Shown: positions 24,421-33,626, counted from the first letter of the stretch. The stretch: DNA of 64,000 nt from Moanibacter sp965226025 (GCA_965226025.1 CBDDCD010000002.1:62001-126000); one strand, 5' to 3'. Notes: generated from the letters alone by a model not told the origin. Made by a program: numbers and translations.

Positions 24421-25899
24421 CTATGCCGCCTGCGTTGCCTCTTTCTCATGTTCTTGCGCAAGTCTCTGCGCGATTTTCCATAGATTGTGGGACAGAACCG
24501 ACCAGGCCACGCTAAGGTTACGGTTGTCAAAGCCTTTGCTGCGTATCTTGCCCCCGTGCCATCGGTTCTTGAGCACTCCGATCCGGCCTTCGGTGCTCCC
24601 TCGTCGTCGCTGCAACCGGACAAAGCGCGGCTCCTCCATCCGCTCCTTGAGCTCTTGTGGATTGCGGGGCGTAAGGGCGTCAAAAATCCCCTCTGCCTGG
24701 AGCCGCTTGCTGGCCGCCTTCGAGGCATAGCCCCGATCCCCACTGATCGCTTCGATCTTCTCCTCTAAAGCGAAGCCCTTTTGCCTCTCCAGACTTTCCC
24801 AAAGCTGCTTCAATTCGCTCGGGGCCTGCCCCCCATACAGTTTCCAGTCCAACAGATATCCCTCTGCGCTCTCGCATAAATAAAGGGTGTTGCCAAACTC
24901 CACCTCCCGATCTGCCTTGCCTCGCACGATGACGTCAATCTCAGGTTCGTAGGCGCTCAGGATCTTCTCCTCATTCTTCACCTGCCGCCCCCCTATGATC
25001 CGTTCGTGCGCCTGTTTCATGACCTGCGGTATCTGCTCTAACATACCATCCATTCGCTCGATGATTCGGCTCGCCTTCTTCTCGGTGTAATCGCTTTGCA
25101 TCCACATAGCTTCCAATAAGTCACGGTGGCGAAGGGCATGGCCCTCAATCTTCTTGAGCAATAGCTTCATCCGCCGCAGGATCCCTTTACGCGCTTTGCC
25201 CGCCTCCCGGCGCCGACGCGCATGCGTCATCTCCAGGCACCGTTTGTTCATCTCCCGAGCCAATCCCTTTGCTCCCTGGGGCATGCGCTGTTTCATTCCC
25301 GCCTGCCGGATCAGACTGATCGCCTTGAGCAGCGTTGCTCCCACATCCTTGAGCAAGACCCAGTCCACGGGCCAGTGGATGTTCGCTTCCAGGCAAGTGG
25401 CGTCGATCAGGCATTCCCTCGTATCGATCGGCTTCTCTAATCCTGCCTCACCACAATGTTCAGCATTGCCCACCACCTCGGTCATCCTTGCATGCAGCTG
25501 TCTCAGATACGCTTCGTCGAAGAATTTCGAATCCCGTTCCAGACTGCTCTTCGATATTTTCCGGATCCCGTCTACCTCACGCACCCGGCAAAAATTAGCC
25601 AGAAGCTCACTGCGTCCCAACTCCTGCGACAGACAACGAAAGGATATCCCTCCGAGTAAATGACGCACCATCTCCACCCGCAGCGCTTTTATCGCTCTTA
25701 GAGCGCGTCGCTCCCGATCCTTCCCTCCCGCTTCATCCCATCCTTCCAAGGCTTTTACGATCGCCTCCCTTTCCAGCGAGGAGTCGATCAAAACCCGGTC
25801 AATCCGCTCCATTGTTTCCAGAAACACGGTGTAGTCTTTGCATCGAATGACTGGAGTTAGGGCTGGACGCAGGAAGCTTTGTACGGCAATATTTTTCAT
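24421..25899 (-). CDS. DDE transposase of the 1819-bp IS (copy 1)
   Basis: 492 residues, intact. Candidate DDE residues: LIDATCLEANIHWPVD (first Asp), ISGDRGYASK (second Asp), and RRGSTEGRIGVLKNRW (Glu). N-terminal region FRCLSQELGRSELLANFCRV is helix-turn-helix-like. The pattern recalls ISNCY-type transposases (ISDol1-like), but I cannot assign the family with certainty. Confidence 0.88.
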   Translation of the reverse strand: MKNIAVQSFLRPALTPVIRCKDYTVFLETMERIDRVLIDSSLEREAIVKALEGWDEAGGKDRERRALRAIKALRVEMVRHLLGGISFRCLSQELGRSELLANFCRVREVDGIRKISKSSLERDSKFFDEAYLRQLHARMTEVVGNAEHCGEAGLEKPIDTRECLIDATCLEANIHWPVDWVLLKDVGATLLKAISLIRQAGMKQRMPQGAKGLAREMNKRCLEMTHARRRREAGKARKGILRRMKLLLKKIEGHALRHRDLLEAMWMQSDYTEKKASRIIERMDGMLEQIPQVMKQAHERIIGGRQVKNEEKILSAYEPEIDVIVRGKADREVEFGNTLYLCESAEGYLLDWKLYGGQAPSELKQLWESLERQKGFALEEKIEAISGDRGYASKAASKRLQAEGIFDALTPRNPQELKERMEEPRFVRLQRRRGSTEGRIGVLKNRWHGGKIRSKGFDNRNLSVAWSVLSHNLWKIAQRLAQEHEKEATQAA

Positions 25900-25950
25900 G
25901 AGAAGGGCGTGCTTTGTATTTGACTAACGCAAGCATAAGCGCCCCTTTTC

Positions 25951-25991
25951 GCCGGATCGAGCTTTTTGCAGCTCTATCCGGCCTTTTTTTT
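25951..25991 (+). terminator. Rho-independent terminator-like hairpin inside the IS
   Basis: GCCGGATCGAGCT / AGCTCTATCCGGC stem followed by eight Ts, reading antisense to the transposase and outward toward the CotH gene. Conserved in all three copies (reverse orientation near 54007-54050 and 58511-58554). It would block transcription leaving the IS end. Confidence 0.7.
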
Positions 25992-26014
25992 GCCCATAAC
26001 TCATTAAAAATCAA

Positions 26015-28423
26015 TTGTTCCCACCACTGGGACGGGCTCTAGTTACAGTTATTCTATCCTCTGTAAGCATAGGCGGACCTCAGGAAACGCCGGTCATTTC
26101 GGAATTCATGGCCTCAAACAGTCTGAGCTTGGAAGACGAGGATGGAGATGATTTGGATTGGATCGAGATCCACAATCCGGACGGGGAAGTGGTCGATTTA
26201 GATGGGTGGCATCTTACTGACGATCCGAAAGATCTCAGGAAGTGGTCCCTTCCCTCCCCGACCCGGATCGCACCCCTTGGATACGCCGTTGTCTTCGCAA
26301 CAGGGAAAGATCGCGCCATTTCAGGCAAGGAGCTTCACACCAACTTCAAGCTCAGTAGTTCAGGCGAGTATCTGGCCCTTGTCGACAAGGACGGTAAGGT
26401 GGTGTCGGATCACGGCTCCAACTATCCACCACAGTTTAAAGACATCAGCTATGGTTTCGTATTCGCCTCAGGAAAATCTGAGAAGCGGGTATACTTGGAA
26501 AATGCGACCCCCGGTGCACCCAATACCCTCGGAGCCCCGGTCTTCGATAGCGTTAGTCACAGCCCCGCATCGCTCGGAACGGCGACCGATACTGTCATTA
26601 CGGCGAATGTCCGCCGCTTCGACAAGGCGGTCATCGCCGGGGTCAGTCTAAAGTTTCGCATCGACCATTCTCCCGAACTCGAAGTCCCAATGCGCGACGA
26701 CGGAAGGACTCCAGATGCGGTCGCCGGTGACTGGAAATGGACTGCCAATATTCCGAATTCGCACTACGAACTCGGGCAAATGTTGAGGTGGCGAGTCGAA
26801 GTCTCGAGCGCGGAAGGGTCCCGAAGGCGCGCCCCGCTCTTCCTGTCGGAGACGAATTCACCGGAGTACTTTGGAACCATCGTTCAGGATCCGGGAATCA
26901 AGTCTTCGATCCCGATTTTCCACTGGTGGACGGCGGACCCCCGTGCCGCGGCCGCCCCCCGAGGCGCACGCTGCTCAGTCTATTTCGAAGGAGAATTCTA
27001 TGACAATGTATTCGTGCGCAACCGAGGAGCGACTTCGAGGGACTTTCCCAAGCAATCGTTCAAATTCGACTTTAACAAGGGCCATCACTTCCGCTTTCAC
27101 CCCGATGAAGAACGGGTCGAAGAGATCAATCTCAACACGACTTACGCTGACAAGGCCTATATCAGGCAGATACTAGCCTACGAGACCCTTCGCGACGCAG
27201 GCGCGGAATACAGTGTGACCTTTCCCCTACGACAGCAACTCAACGGAGAATTCTTCATGGTCTCGATCTTCACCGAACAGGTCGATCAGGACTATTTGAG
27301 AAGGCAGAGTCTAGATCCGACAGGCGCACTCTACAAAGTTTTCAACGTGCTCATCTCCGCCTCGCCCCGCCTCTACGAAAAGAAAACCCGTCGAAAGGAA
27401 AACTGGAGGGACCTCCGGAGCCTGGTCAACCGATTGCGGCTCCGCAGCGGAGCCCGGGAGAGTTTCCTCTTGGACAACGTCGATATCCCAGCCTGTATCA
27501 ACTACTGGGCTTGCATCGTGATCATGCATGACAATGATTGCATCTACAAGAACTACTACCTCTATCGCGACACTAACGGTGACCGCGAATGGCGATTCCT
27601 GCCATGGGACAAAGACCTGGTCTTCGGTCGCAACTACACGACCAGCCTTCTCAACGACACAATTTGGGCCGAACATGACCCTCAGTCTCATCCCCTCTTC
27701 GGCGACAGGAATCACCGCAAAATTGATGGCAAATTTAACCTTCTAATCGACGCTCTACTCAGCACACCCCGTATTCGTGAGATGTACCTGAGGCGATTGA
27801 GGACTCTAATGGACAGGCTCCTCAATGATCCTTCGACTGCCATCTCCGAACGCTACTACGAGAGGCGAATCGACGAACTCCAATCCCAAATGACGGTCGA
27901 GGTCGAACTCGACCACGGAAAGTGGGGAAGGCCGTGGTACGGAGATCACGGGCAGGACTTCCCCAGCGCCATTGAGGCCCTTAAAGGCGACTATCTCGTT
28001 CGTCGACGACGTCATCTCTTCCTAACCCACAGCGCGGAACCCGGTGGAATCATTCCCCAAACCCAACCCACGAAGGACCTTGCCTTGCGATTCGGAGGTT
28101 TTGAAATGACCCAGGACCCTGACAACGCCCGCCAAGACTACGTCGAGATCGTCAACCGAAACGGATTCGCGGTGGACATCTCCGGTTGGCAACTGAAGGG
28201 GGCCGGGATCGAATTCAGTTTCTCACCCGGGACGGTTCTTGCGACGGAGGGTTCGACCTATGTGGCGGCAAACCCCGCTGCCTTCCGTAAGCGTAACTCG
28301 AGCCCTAAAGGCGGGGAAAACCGCTTCGTCGTCGGCCCCTTTCGCCGCACCAAGGAAACACAAACCAACCTCGTTCTCTTCGACGACTCGGGCCACCCCA
28401 TCCCGGAGTCCGAAATTCCGTAG
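26015..28423 (+). CDS. CotH-type protein with lamin-tail domains, 5' end altered by IS
   Basis: ~802 residues. The open frame extends into the IS terminus (TTG at 26015; residues MFPPLGRAL are IS-encoded), so the native start was upstream of the insertion. VTVILSSVSIGG looks like the end of a signal peptide. Lamin-tail domain at ~25-130 (ISEFMASNSLSLEDEDGDDLDWIEIHN), CotH domain at ~310-600 with NRGATSRDFPKQSFKF, MHDNDCIYKNYYLYRD and WRFLPWDKDL, and a second lamin-tail-like domain near 690-790 (YVEIVNRNG, DISGWQL). CotH proteins are atypical kinases in spore coats, but secreted homologues in marine bacteria are of unknown role. Whether the gene is still expressed is doubtful. Confidence 0.85.
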   Translation: MFPPLGRALVTVILSSVSIGGPQETPVISEFMASNSLSLEDEDGDDLDWIEIHNPDGEVVDLDGWHLTDDPKDLRKWSLPSPTRIAPLGYAVVFATGKDRAISGKELHTNFKLSSSGEYLALVDKDGKVVSDHGSNYPPQFKDISYGFVFASGKSEKRVYLENATPGAPNTLGAPVFDSVSHSPASLGTATDTVITANVRRFDKAVIAGVSLKFRIDHSPELEVPMRDDGRTPDAVAGDWKWTANIPNSHYELGQMLRWRVEVSSAEGSRRRAPLFLSETNSPEYFGTIVQDPGIKSSIPIFHWWTADPRAAAAPRGARCSVYFEGEFYDNVFVRNRGATSRDFPKQSFKFDFNKGHHFRFHPDEERVEEINLNTTYADKAYIRQILAYETLRDAGAEYSVTFPLRQQLNGEFFMVSIFTEQVDQDYLRRQSLDPTGALYKVFNVLISASPRLYEKKTRRKENWRDLRSLVNRLRLRSGARESFLLDNVDIPACINYWACIVIMHDNDCIYKNYYLYRDTNGDREWRFLPWDKDLVFGRNYTTSLLNDTIWAEHDPQSHPLFGDRNHRKIDGKFNLLIDALLSTPRIREMYLRRLRTLMDRLLNDPSTAISERYYERRIDELQSQMTVEVELDHGKWGRPWYGDHGQDFPSAIEALKGDYLVRRRRHLFLTHSAEPGGIIPQTQPTKDLALRFGGFEMTQDPDNARQDYVEIVNRNGFAVDISGWQLKGAGIEFSFSPGTVLATEGSTYVAANPAAFRKRNSSPKGGENRFVVGPFRRTKETQTNLVLFDDSGHPIPESEIP

Positions 28424-28436
28424 GATTGTAGGTGAC

Positions 28437-28523
28437 CTGAAACTTCAATGCCGATGCGGGTTTCCGGGCGCCTTTCAGATCCAGCCGAGAGGTCGAGATA
28501 TGGAAATGGACGGTGAAGTTTCA
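28437..28523 (+). repeat. 87-bp CTGAAACTTCAATG-family element, complete copy
   Basis: Bounded by CTGAAACTTCA and TGAAGTTTCAG as inverted ends. Aligns end to end with the reverse of 47012-47099 (88 bp), with conserved GATGCG, TTCCG, CCTTTC and ATATGGAA blocks. It occupies part of the 422-bp gene-free gap after the CotH gene. Confidence 0.7.
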
Positions 28524-28578
28524 GCCCCGATTGATCCGGCCTCGAAGTTGCATCCGGCGGCCGAACTGATTTGAAAAT

Positions 28579-28643
28579 CCGCTCGGAACTCAGCGGAGCC
28601 AACCTCGTCCCGATCCCGCTCCGCCGGACTCGAACCTTGTCCG
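28579..28643 (+). repeat. CCGCTCGGAACTCAGCGGAG repeat, copy 1
   Basis: Matches 40026-40081 for CCGCTCGGAAYTCAGCGGAG, a following CCTCNTCCCGA, and CTCGAACCTTGTC further on. The first part is itself a near-palindrome. Confidence 0.55.
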
Positions 28644-28845
28644 CCCCGACAAGGCGCGGCGACGACGGGTCCATCGGTTGCCCGTTCCAGAGCCTCAAGG
28701 CCTCGAGCCTGTCGCGGAGCGGCTGGACCCTTCCAGGACATAGCGGGTTGATGATCCTTGAAATCTCCCCTGCCCTGCTGTGTTGTCTCTTCCGCGATAC
28801 GGTTCCAAATTCCGATTTCAACATTTAGGAAAGCCACCCTTCCGG

Positions 28846-30006
28846 ATGAAAGTCACCGAAATCAGGACCTTCCTGGTCCACCCAGATGTAGCCAAGAACT
28901 GGCTCTTCGTCCGAATCGAAACGGATGAAGGCATTCATGGATGGGGCGAAGCCTACACCCAGTCTGATCGCGACCGCGCGATCGAAATCCATCTGCAGCA
29001 GTTGAGCCGCTACTTAGTTGGAAGGAGTCCCTTTGATATCAAGCATTTCACCTACATGGCCTATACCGATTTTGCCAGCAAACGGGGATCGATGGATCTT
29101 TACAGTGCGATCAGTGCCATAGAACAGGCCTTGTGGGATATTGTGGGTAAAGCTCTGGAACAACCTGTTTACAACCTGCTGGGAGGACCCTGCCGCAAAA
29201 GGATCCGAGTCTACGCCAACGGTTGGGGAAGCTGGTATGATCCAGACAGGCCGCTCGAGCACCTGGGAGATCGGGCCGCCGCCTTGGTCAGCCGAGGCTT
29301 TACTGCCCTCAAGTTTGATCCGTTTCCCGGTCCGTGGCGCGCCTACATCAGTCGTAAGGACGAAGAGACAGCCGTAGAGCGAATCAGAATTGTGCGGGAA
29401 GCCGTCGGTCCCGAGGTCGATATCCTGGTAGAGGTCCATCGTCGGCTCTCACCCTCTCATGCTATTCGAGTGGCTCGAATGATGGAGCCTTCCGCTCCTT
29501 ACTGGTACGAGGAGCCGGTTTCGGCGCGGGATATCGACGGTCTGGTGGAGGCCAAACGAAGCATCAACATTCCCGTCGTCACGGGAGAAGAACTTTACAC
29601 CAAAACGGAGTTTCGCACCGTGTTTGAGAAGCGGGCCGCGGACATTATCAACCCGGACGTCTGCAACTGCGGCGGGATTCTCGAATTGAGGGAGATCGCT
29701 GCCATGGCCGAGCCTTATCATGTTTCGGTCTCACCGCACAACTACAACAGCACTACCGTTGGCCTCGCCGCCACCATTCAGGCCGCCGCCGGGATGCCGA
29801 ACTTTCTCATCACCGAATTCTTCGTAAATTTCGAGGCAGTCGGTAAGGAAATCTCCCATATACCTTTTGAGGTGGAGTCCGGTTATATCGAGCTACCCAC
29901 CCGTCCCGGTCTTGGCGTGGACCTCGATGAAGAGGCTCTCGCAAAGTACCCGTATCAGGAATTTGATGCGCGCAACCTGAGGACGCCGGAAGAGGAAGTG
30001 CCCTAG
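28846..30006 (+). CDS. Mandelate racemase / muconate-lactonizing (enolase superfamily) sugar-acid dehydratase
   Basis: 386 residues from ATG at 28846 (MKVTEIRTFLV, the usual family start). Capping domain residues 1-115, then a TIM barrel: KFDPFPG with a catalytic Lys, metal-ligand segments VEVHRR, YEEP and TGEELY, and SPHNYNS with a His. Resembles galactonate- or other acid-sugar dehydratases of the D-galactonate dehydratase group; the substrate is not determined. The presence of a mannonate-dehydratase-like gene at 60.8 kb supports uronate or aldonate catabolism. Stop TAG (30004-30006) begins the TAGCCCG-type repeat. Confidence 0.88.
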   Translation: MKVTEIRTFLVHPDVAKNWLFVRIETDEGIHGWGEAYTQSDRDRAIEIHLQQLSRYLVGRSPFDIKHFTYMAYTDFASKRGSMDLYSAISAIEQALWDIVGKALEQPVYNLLGGPCRKRIRVYANGWGSWYDPDRPLEHLGDRAAALVSRGFTALKFDPFPGPWRAYISRKDEETAVERIRIVREAVGPEVDILVEVHRRLSPSHAIRVARMMEPSAPYWYEEPVSARDIDGLVEAKRSINIPVVTGEELYTKTEFRTVFEKRAADIINPDVCNCGGILELREIAAMAEPYHVSVSPHNYNSTTVGLAATIQAAAGMPNFLITEFFVNFEAVGKEISHIPFEVESGYIELPTRPGLGVDLDEEALAKYPYQEFDARNLRTPEEEVP

Positions 30007-30031
30007 CCCGATTTTCTCACAAATATTCGAG
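30003..30031 (+). repeat. TAGCCCG...TCTCACAAAT repeat at a stop codon
   Basis: 29 bp beginning with C plus the TAG stop of the racemase gene; 27 of 29 bases match the reverse of 35338-35366 next to the penicillin acylase stop. Confidence 0.65.
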
Positions 30032-30110
30032 GACTCGTTTTCGATTTGATGCCTCATCCCTTGCCTTGCTCTACATTCAGAACTCGCTATTATGCGGGTT
30101 GTCGGGGTGG

Positions 30111-32411
30111 GTAGAATCGCAAGTAGAATTCCCGACTTTTAACGAGAGAAAGAAAACGGTAGGCTTCTCCTTCGAAGAACTAATTCGAAGAAAATGGAGA
30201 AACCTACCGAGCAAGAAGAGTCCTGCCAACAATGCCTCCTTGGGGTAGACAAGCGTAATCCCTGCCTGACGGTCTATCGGGACCTGAGCAAAGGCCAATT
30301 GCAGGTCTATTACGGCCATGAGCTATTGGAAGTGGTGGGGGACGATCGCGAGCAGGTTGGATTCAAGATTCTGGTGGGACGGCTCTATAATGCGGGGTTG
30401 AAGATAGGGTGCTTACAGAGACAATTTGAGGTTGACCCCAAGACGATGAAGCGGTGGGGCGAGGCCCTGCAAAGTGGCGATGCCGAAACCCTGGGCCGGG
30501 TGTTGGCGGGGCGCCGGTGGCATCGCAAATTGACCCGGGAAATACGGAGTTTTGTGCGGGTGCGCTTTTTTGAGATCTATGAGCAGAGCCGGTACGCTTA
30601 CAGCAAGAAGATACGCGGTGAGATCGAGGAGGTGTTCGCAGTCAGCCTCAGTGGGGAAACCCTGCGCCCTTTGTTTAAGGAGCTCAAAGAGGCCTTGGCC
30701 AAGGAGGCCGAGCAGAGGAGGGGGCAAAATCGGGAGACTGCCTGGGATTCTCCCAAGGGTTCACCCTTGCAGGCAGAGCAGGAGCAAGCAGAAAACAAGG
30801 CCGAAGGCGAAGAGGAGAATCGCAAGGAGTCTCCCGATTTTACCACGGGCAGTTCCGAATCGGTGCAGTGGTGTCGACATTTAGGGGTGCTGGTATTCAG
30901 TGAAGGGCTCGGGCAAGTGGCTCAGATAGATGGCGAAGAGGGCTGGCTTTTGAAGCAATGGCTGGCCTGCGCGCTGTTGGCCGCGGTGAATATCGAGCAG
31001 AGCAAACTGCTCGATCTGGAAGACCTGCAAAAGCTCATCGGGCGAGTCCTCTATACGCCCCATCTGCAACGCCAAAGGCTCAGCGCCCTGGCCCATGAAG
31101 CGCTTTTAAGAGCGATCCTCAGGGTGAACGCGAGGAACCTGAATGCTTCTTGTGAGCAGAGCTTTTATTATGATCCGCACACCAAACATTACACCGGCAT
31201 GAGCAAGCTCCTGGCGGGCTGGTGTCCCACCATCCGGTTGGCCGACAAAGCGCTTCACAGCGATTTTATTCATACCCTGAAGGGCTCTCCGGTCTATTTT
31301 GCCAGCACCGACAACTACGAGGATATAAGGAAACGGTTTATCCCCAACTGCGAAGCGATGCTCGAATTGGTAGAGGTGCCTGCGGATAAGAAGGTGAGCA
31401 TTTACGTGGACCGGGCGATCGCCGCGGACTGGTTTTACGAAGCCATCCTGGAGCATCCTCAACTCGAAATCATCACCTGGGAAAAAGGTTTCAAGGCCAG
31501 CCCCTGCAACGGATCGACGGACAACTGCGCCTGCTGCGCCCCAGAAACCATGCCGAAGATCTCCAGGAGTATTATCTTTGCTATCAGCGGGGCCCGTGGA
31601 AAAAGAATCCTCATCTTACCCAATGGGTGGTGGAAGCGACCAATCCCAGAAATCAAACCATTACGGTGAGCATCTTAGGGACCGACCCAAAAGCCCCCGA
31701 TGAAGCAGTCCTCAAAGGGATGTTCAGTCGCTGGATTCAGGAGAATGATTTCAAATACCTCGATAAGCACTTTGGGATTAATCAGATCACCTCTTATCGC
31801 ACCATCCACTACCAGCGCTTAGCCCAACACCTTGAGGATAGGCAGGAGAAAAGCGGTGCCGCTAAAGCACTCCTGAAGCAGAAAACCCAATCCACCGAAG
31901 CATTGAAAAGACTGCTCCTGGCCGAACATGCCCATCCGGGCCAAAGCGCCTCAAGGAGCGCCATGATCGCTCGCCTCGATCACAAGCTCAATGCCCTCCA
32001 ACTCGAAGGGGAGCAAATCGAGACCGAATGCTCGCGCCTGGAGCGACTCATTGAGCAGAACTATGTCCGCCTGGACACCTCCAACAAATCCATCATGGAT
32101 GCCTTGAAAATCCTCGCCCGCAATAGTTTCTACAAGCAGTTTGAACCCTTTAAAGAAGGCTACGACAACTATCGTGACGACCACGATCTGTTTCGCAATC
32201 TGACTCACTGCGACGGCGCCCTCATAGAGAGGGGCGCAACCGTCGAAGCGCATCTATTCCCAACCGCAAACTATTCCCCTCATTTGCAGCAAGTCGTGAT
32301 TGAGTACCTCCAGACTCTCAACCAGAACCCGCTCCTGATGCCCGACCGCTCGGGCCGAACCATTACCTTCCAACTCGGCTATAAATCGAGATTTAAACTT
32401 GCGATTGCATA
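30111..32411 (+). mobile_element. ~2.3-kb transposon with frameshifted transposase
   Basis: Imperfect terminal inverted repeats: GTAGAATCGCAAGT at the left and, on the opposite strand at the right, GCAATCGCAAGT, sharing AATCGCAAGT plus scattered matches (about 19 of 27). Two overlapping ORFs make a single large transposase split by a -1 shift. The right repeat encodes the last codons of the transposase. No obvious target duplication recognised, so exact ends are tentative. Confidence 0.65.
30194..31669 (+). CDS. Large DDE transposase, first part (frameshift at ~31483)
   Basis: Real homologous sequence runs to ITWEKG at 31486. N-terminal ~170 residues are helix-turn-helix-like (LYNAGLKIGCLQRQFEVDPKTMKRWGEAL), followed by a low-complexity Glu/Gln linker, then the catalytic region with AQIDGEEGWLLKQWL, SFYYDPHTKHYTGMSK and SIYVDRAIA as candidate acidic positions. 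After GAA AAA (31481-31486) the 0 frame loses its sense. The A5 run could permit -1 slippage (P-site AAA to AAA), giving a ~738-residue product; otherwise the gene is dead. Family not assigned. Confidence 0.7.
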   Translation: MEKPTEQEESCQQCLLGVDKRNPCLTVYRDLSKGQLQVYYGHELLEVVGDDREQVGFKILVGRLYNAGLKIGCLQRQFEVDPKTMKRWGEALQSGDAETLGRVLAGRRWHRKLTREIRSFVRVRFFEIYEQSRYAYSKKIRGEIEEVFAVSLSGETLRPLFKELKEALAKEAEQRRGQNRETAWDSPKGSPLQAEQEQAENKAEGEEENRKESPDFTTGSSESVQWCRHLGVLVFSEGLGQVAQIDGEEGWLLKQWLACALLAAVNIEQSKLLDLEDLQKLIGRVLYTPHLQRQRLSALAHEALLRAILRVNARNLNASCEQSFYYDPHTKHYTGMSKLLAGWCPTIRLADKALHSDFIHTLKGSPVYFASTDNYEDIRKRFIPNCEAMLELVEVPADKKVSIYVDRAIAADWFYEAILEHPQLEIITWEKGFKASPCNGSTDNCACCAPETMPKISRSIIFAISGARGKRILILPNGWWKRPIPEIKPLR

Positions 32412-32412
32412 G
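31627..32412 (+). CDS. Large DDE transposase, second part (-1 frame)
   Basis: Meaningful sequence in this frame begins upstream of the ATG, right after the slip site: FQGQPLQRIDGQLRLLRPRN, then LQEYYLCYQRGPWKKNPHLTQWVVE. It continues with LGTDPKAPDEAVLKGMFSRWIQENDFKYLDKHFGIN in pieces and a coiled-coil-like tail. Expressed only if -1 frameshifting occurs. Confidence 0.65.
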   Translation: MVEATNPRNQTITVSILGTDPKAPDEAVLKGMFSRWIQENDFKYLDKHFGINQITSYRTIHYQRLAQHLEDRQEKSGAAKALLKQKTQSTEALKRLLLAEHAHPGQSASRSAMIARLDHKLNALQLEGEQIETECSRLERLIEQNYVRLDTSNKSIMDALKILARNSFYKQFEPFKEGYDNYRDDHDLFRNLTHCDGALIERGATVEAHLFPTANYSPHLQQVVIEYLQTLNQNPLLMPDRSGRTITFQLGYKSRFKLAIA

Positions 32413-32454
32413 CTCCTTTAAAGGGGCAAGATAGTGAGGTCTGAATTTGAGGTC

Positions 32455-32670
32455 AAAAAGCGGGCTAACCAACGGAATGACACAGAAGATCTTGAGGAGT
32501 TTCACCATCGGAGATTGCTTTCGGCATCGAACCAATAGGGTGGATTCCACTACACACTGTCGCAGCAAAGGGCCGAATACTCATTGGTGATGTATCCATA
32601 AGACTTTCAAATTCAAGATCTTCTGTGTCATTCCGTCAAAAGCCTGGAAATCTTCTGAGATTTCCAGGCT
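32455..32670 (-). repeat. Structured ~216-bp element, copy A
   Basis: Read on the minus strand: a hairpin (AGCCTGGAAATCT arms, 32670-32641), 4 nt, a perfect 24-bp inverted repeat (32636-32613 with 32495-32472) enclosing 117 nt, 4 nt, then TAGCCCGCTTTTT (32467-32455). Same order and spacing as 35067-35285, while the outer stem sequence differs yet stays paired. Lies in the 592-bp gap 32413-33004. Confidence 0.8.
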
Positions 32671-32718
32671 AGGGAGTAGCAGACAGCTCTTCAGGAATTC
32701 GAGTCGGACTACCGTAAG

Positions 32719-32829
32719 ATGTAGGACGCCGCTTGCGGGGGATAATCCAGAGTCAAGACTCCAACATATACCATCCCGCGCAACCGTCTTAGCACAAGGC
32801 TTCGCCGAGTCGAGAGCGCGGTCCTACAT
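32719..32829. repeat. 111-bp element with inverted ATGTAGGAC ends
   Basis: ATGTAGGACGCCGC at 32719 and, reversed, ATGTAGGACCGCGC ending at 32829 (12 of 14 pair). MITE-like layout. A CCCCGGC/GCCGGGG hairpin follows near 32858-32876. Nothing else recognisable before the Shine-Dalgarno of the next gene. Confidence 0.5.
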
Positions 32830-33004
32830 ACTTGCTTGACCTGGCCGAAGCTCCCCCCGGCCTCGTGCCGGGGTGGCGCTGGGTTCCAGGCTACCGCAGC
32901 CGTGCCTCATAGTCATGAAAGCTTCCTGATCCTACTTCGACGAGATCGGCAGGAAATAAAGAAGGCGCTTAGCCCTCTAATTCACTAAAACAGGAGGAAA
33001 GAAA

Positions 33005-33541
33005 ATGAATGCAAAATTATCAGCTACAATACTCATCACTGCCCTACTCGCAGGATCATACGCGTTCGCCAAATCGAACACACAGACCGTTAGTATCAAT
33101 GCCGGAGATACACTTTACGTTCGTATCATCGACCTGTTGCCCGACCAGCTGTACCACAGCTCCCGCACGAGCAGCAGGCTGATCAACGAATACGATAGAT
33201 ATCTCTATCTGAAGGAGAGTATCTCCCAAGTCTTTGAAAAGGCGGAGTTGCCTGTAAAAACGGTTTACTTGAGGTTGGGCGCCAAGGTGCCGAAAGACGC
33301 AGTCGTCCTCGATGTTTCTCTTCATGATTGGAGACTCCATCGACTGGGAGAATACGAGACTCGCATAGCGGCGCAACTCAGGGCTCCCGAAGGAAAGGAA
33401 AATCTCGGAATCGAAATCGGGCGCATCTACGCCCTCGGAGGTGTCGACACTTGGATTCTAGAAAATTTCCAGGAATCGGCAAGGCAAGCGGTGGCGAAAC
33501 TTATCCCGGAGATCGCCCAGAGAATTGTTACTACCGGTTAG
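33005..33541 (+). CDS. Exported protein of unknown function
   Basis: 178 residues with an excellent Shine-Dalgarno (AGGAGG, 32992-32997) and a signal peptide MNAKLSATILITALLAGSYAFA. Mature part: TVSINAGDTLYVRI, LKESISQVFEKAELPV, VVLDVSLHDWRLHRLGEYETRIAAQL, SARQAVAKLIPEIAQRI. Predicted mixed alpha/beta periplasmic protein; no family recognised. Followed by its own intrinsic terminator, so likely monocistronic. Confidence 0.75.
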   Translation: MNAKLSATILITALLAGSYAFAKSNTQTVSINAGDTLYVRIIDLLPDQLYHSSRTSSRLINEYDRYLYLKESISQVFEKAELPVKTVYLRLGAKVPKDAVVLDVSLHDWRLHRLGEYETRIAAQLRAPEGKENLGIEIGRIYALGGVDTWILENFQESARQAVAKLIPEIAQRIVTTG

Positions 33542-33590
33542 ACAACGATCGGAGACAGATCTCTAATCCAACACAGAAAGTTTAACAGAA

Positions 33591-33626
33591 GGCCCGGAAT
33601 TCTCTAAGGATTCCGGGCCTTTTTTT
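33591..33626 (+). terminator. Rho-independent terminator
   Basis: Perfect 10-bp stem GGCCCGGAAT/ATTCCGGGCC with a 9-nt loop followed by seven Ts, 50 bp after the preceding stop. Confidence 0.9.

Larger units (their letters stand above)
24222..26040 (-). mobile_element. 1819-bp insertion sequence, copy 1
   Basis: Ends AGAGGCTGTCCCA / TGGGACGGGCTCT form imperfect terminal repeats; flanked by a 4-bp duplication AGTT (24218-24221 and 26041-26044). Same length as copies at 53963 and 58467, differing by only a few bases (for example Met for Val in ALRVEMVRHLL). A 9-bp-stem hairpin lies near the transposase-distal end, a terminator-like hairpin near the other. One DDE transposase. It sits just upstream of, or in, the 5' end of the CotH gene. 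Confidence 0.95.
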
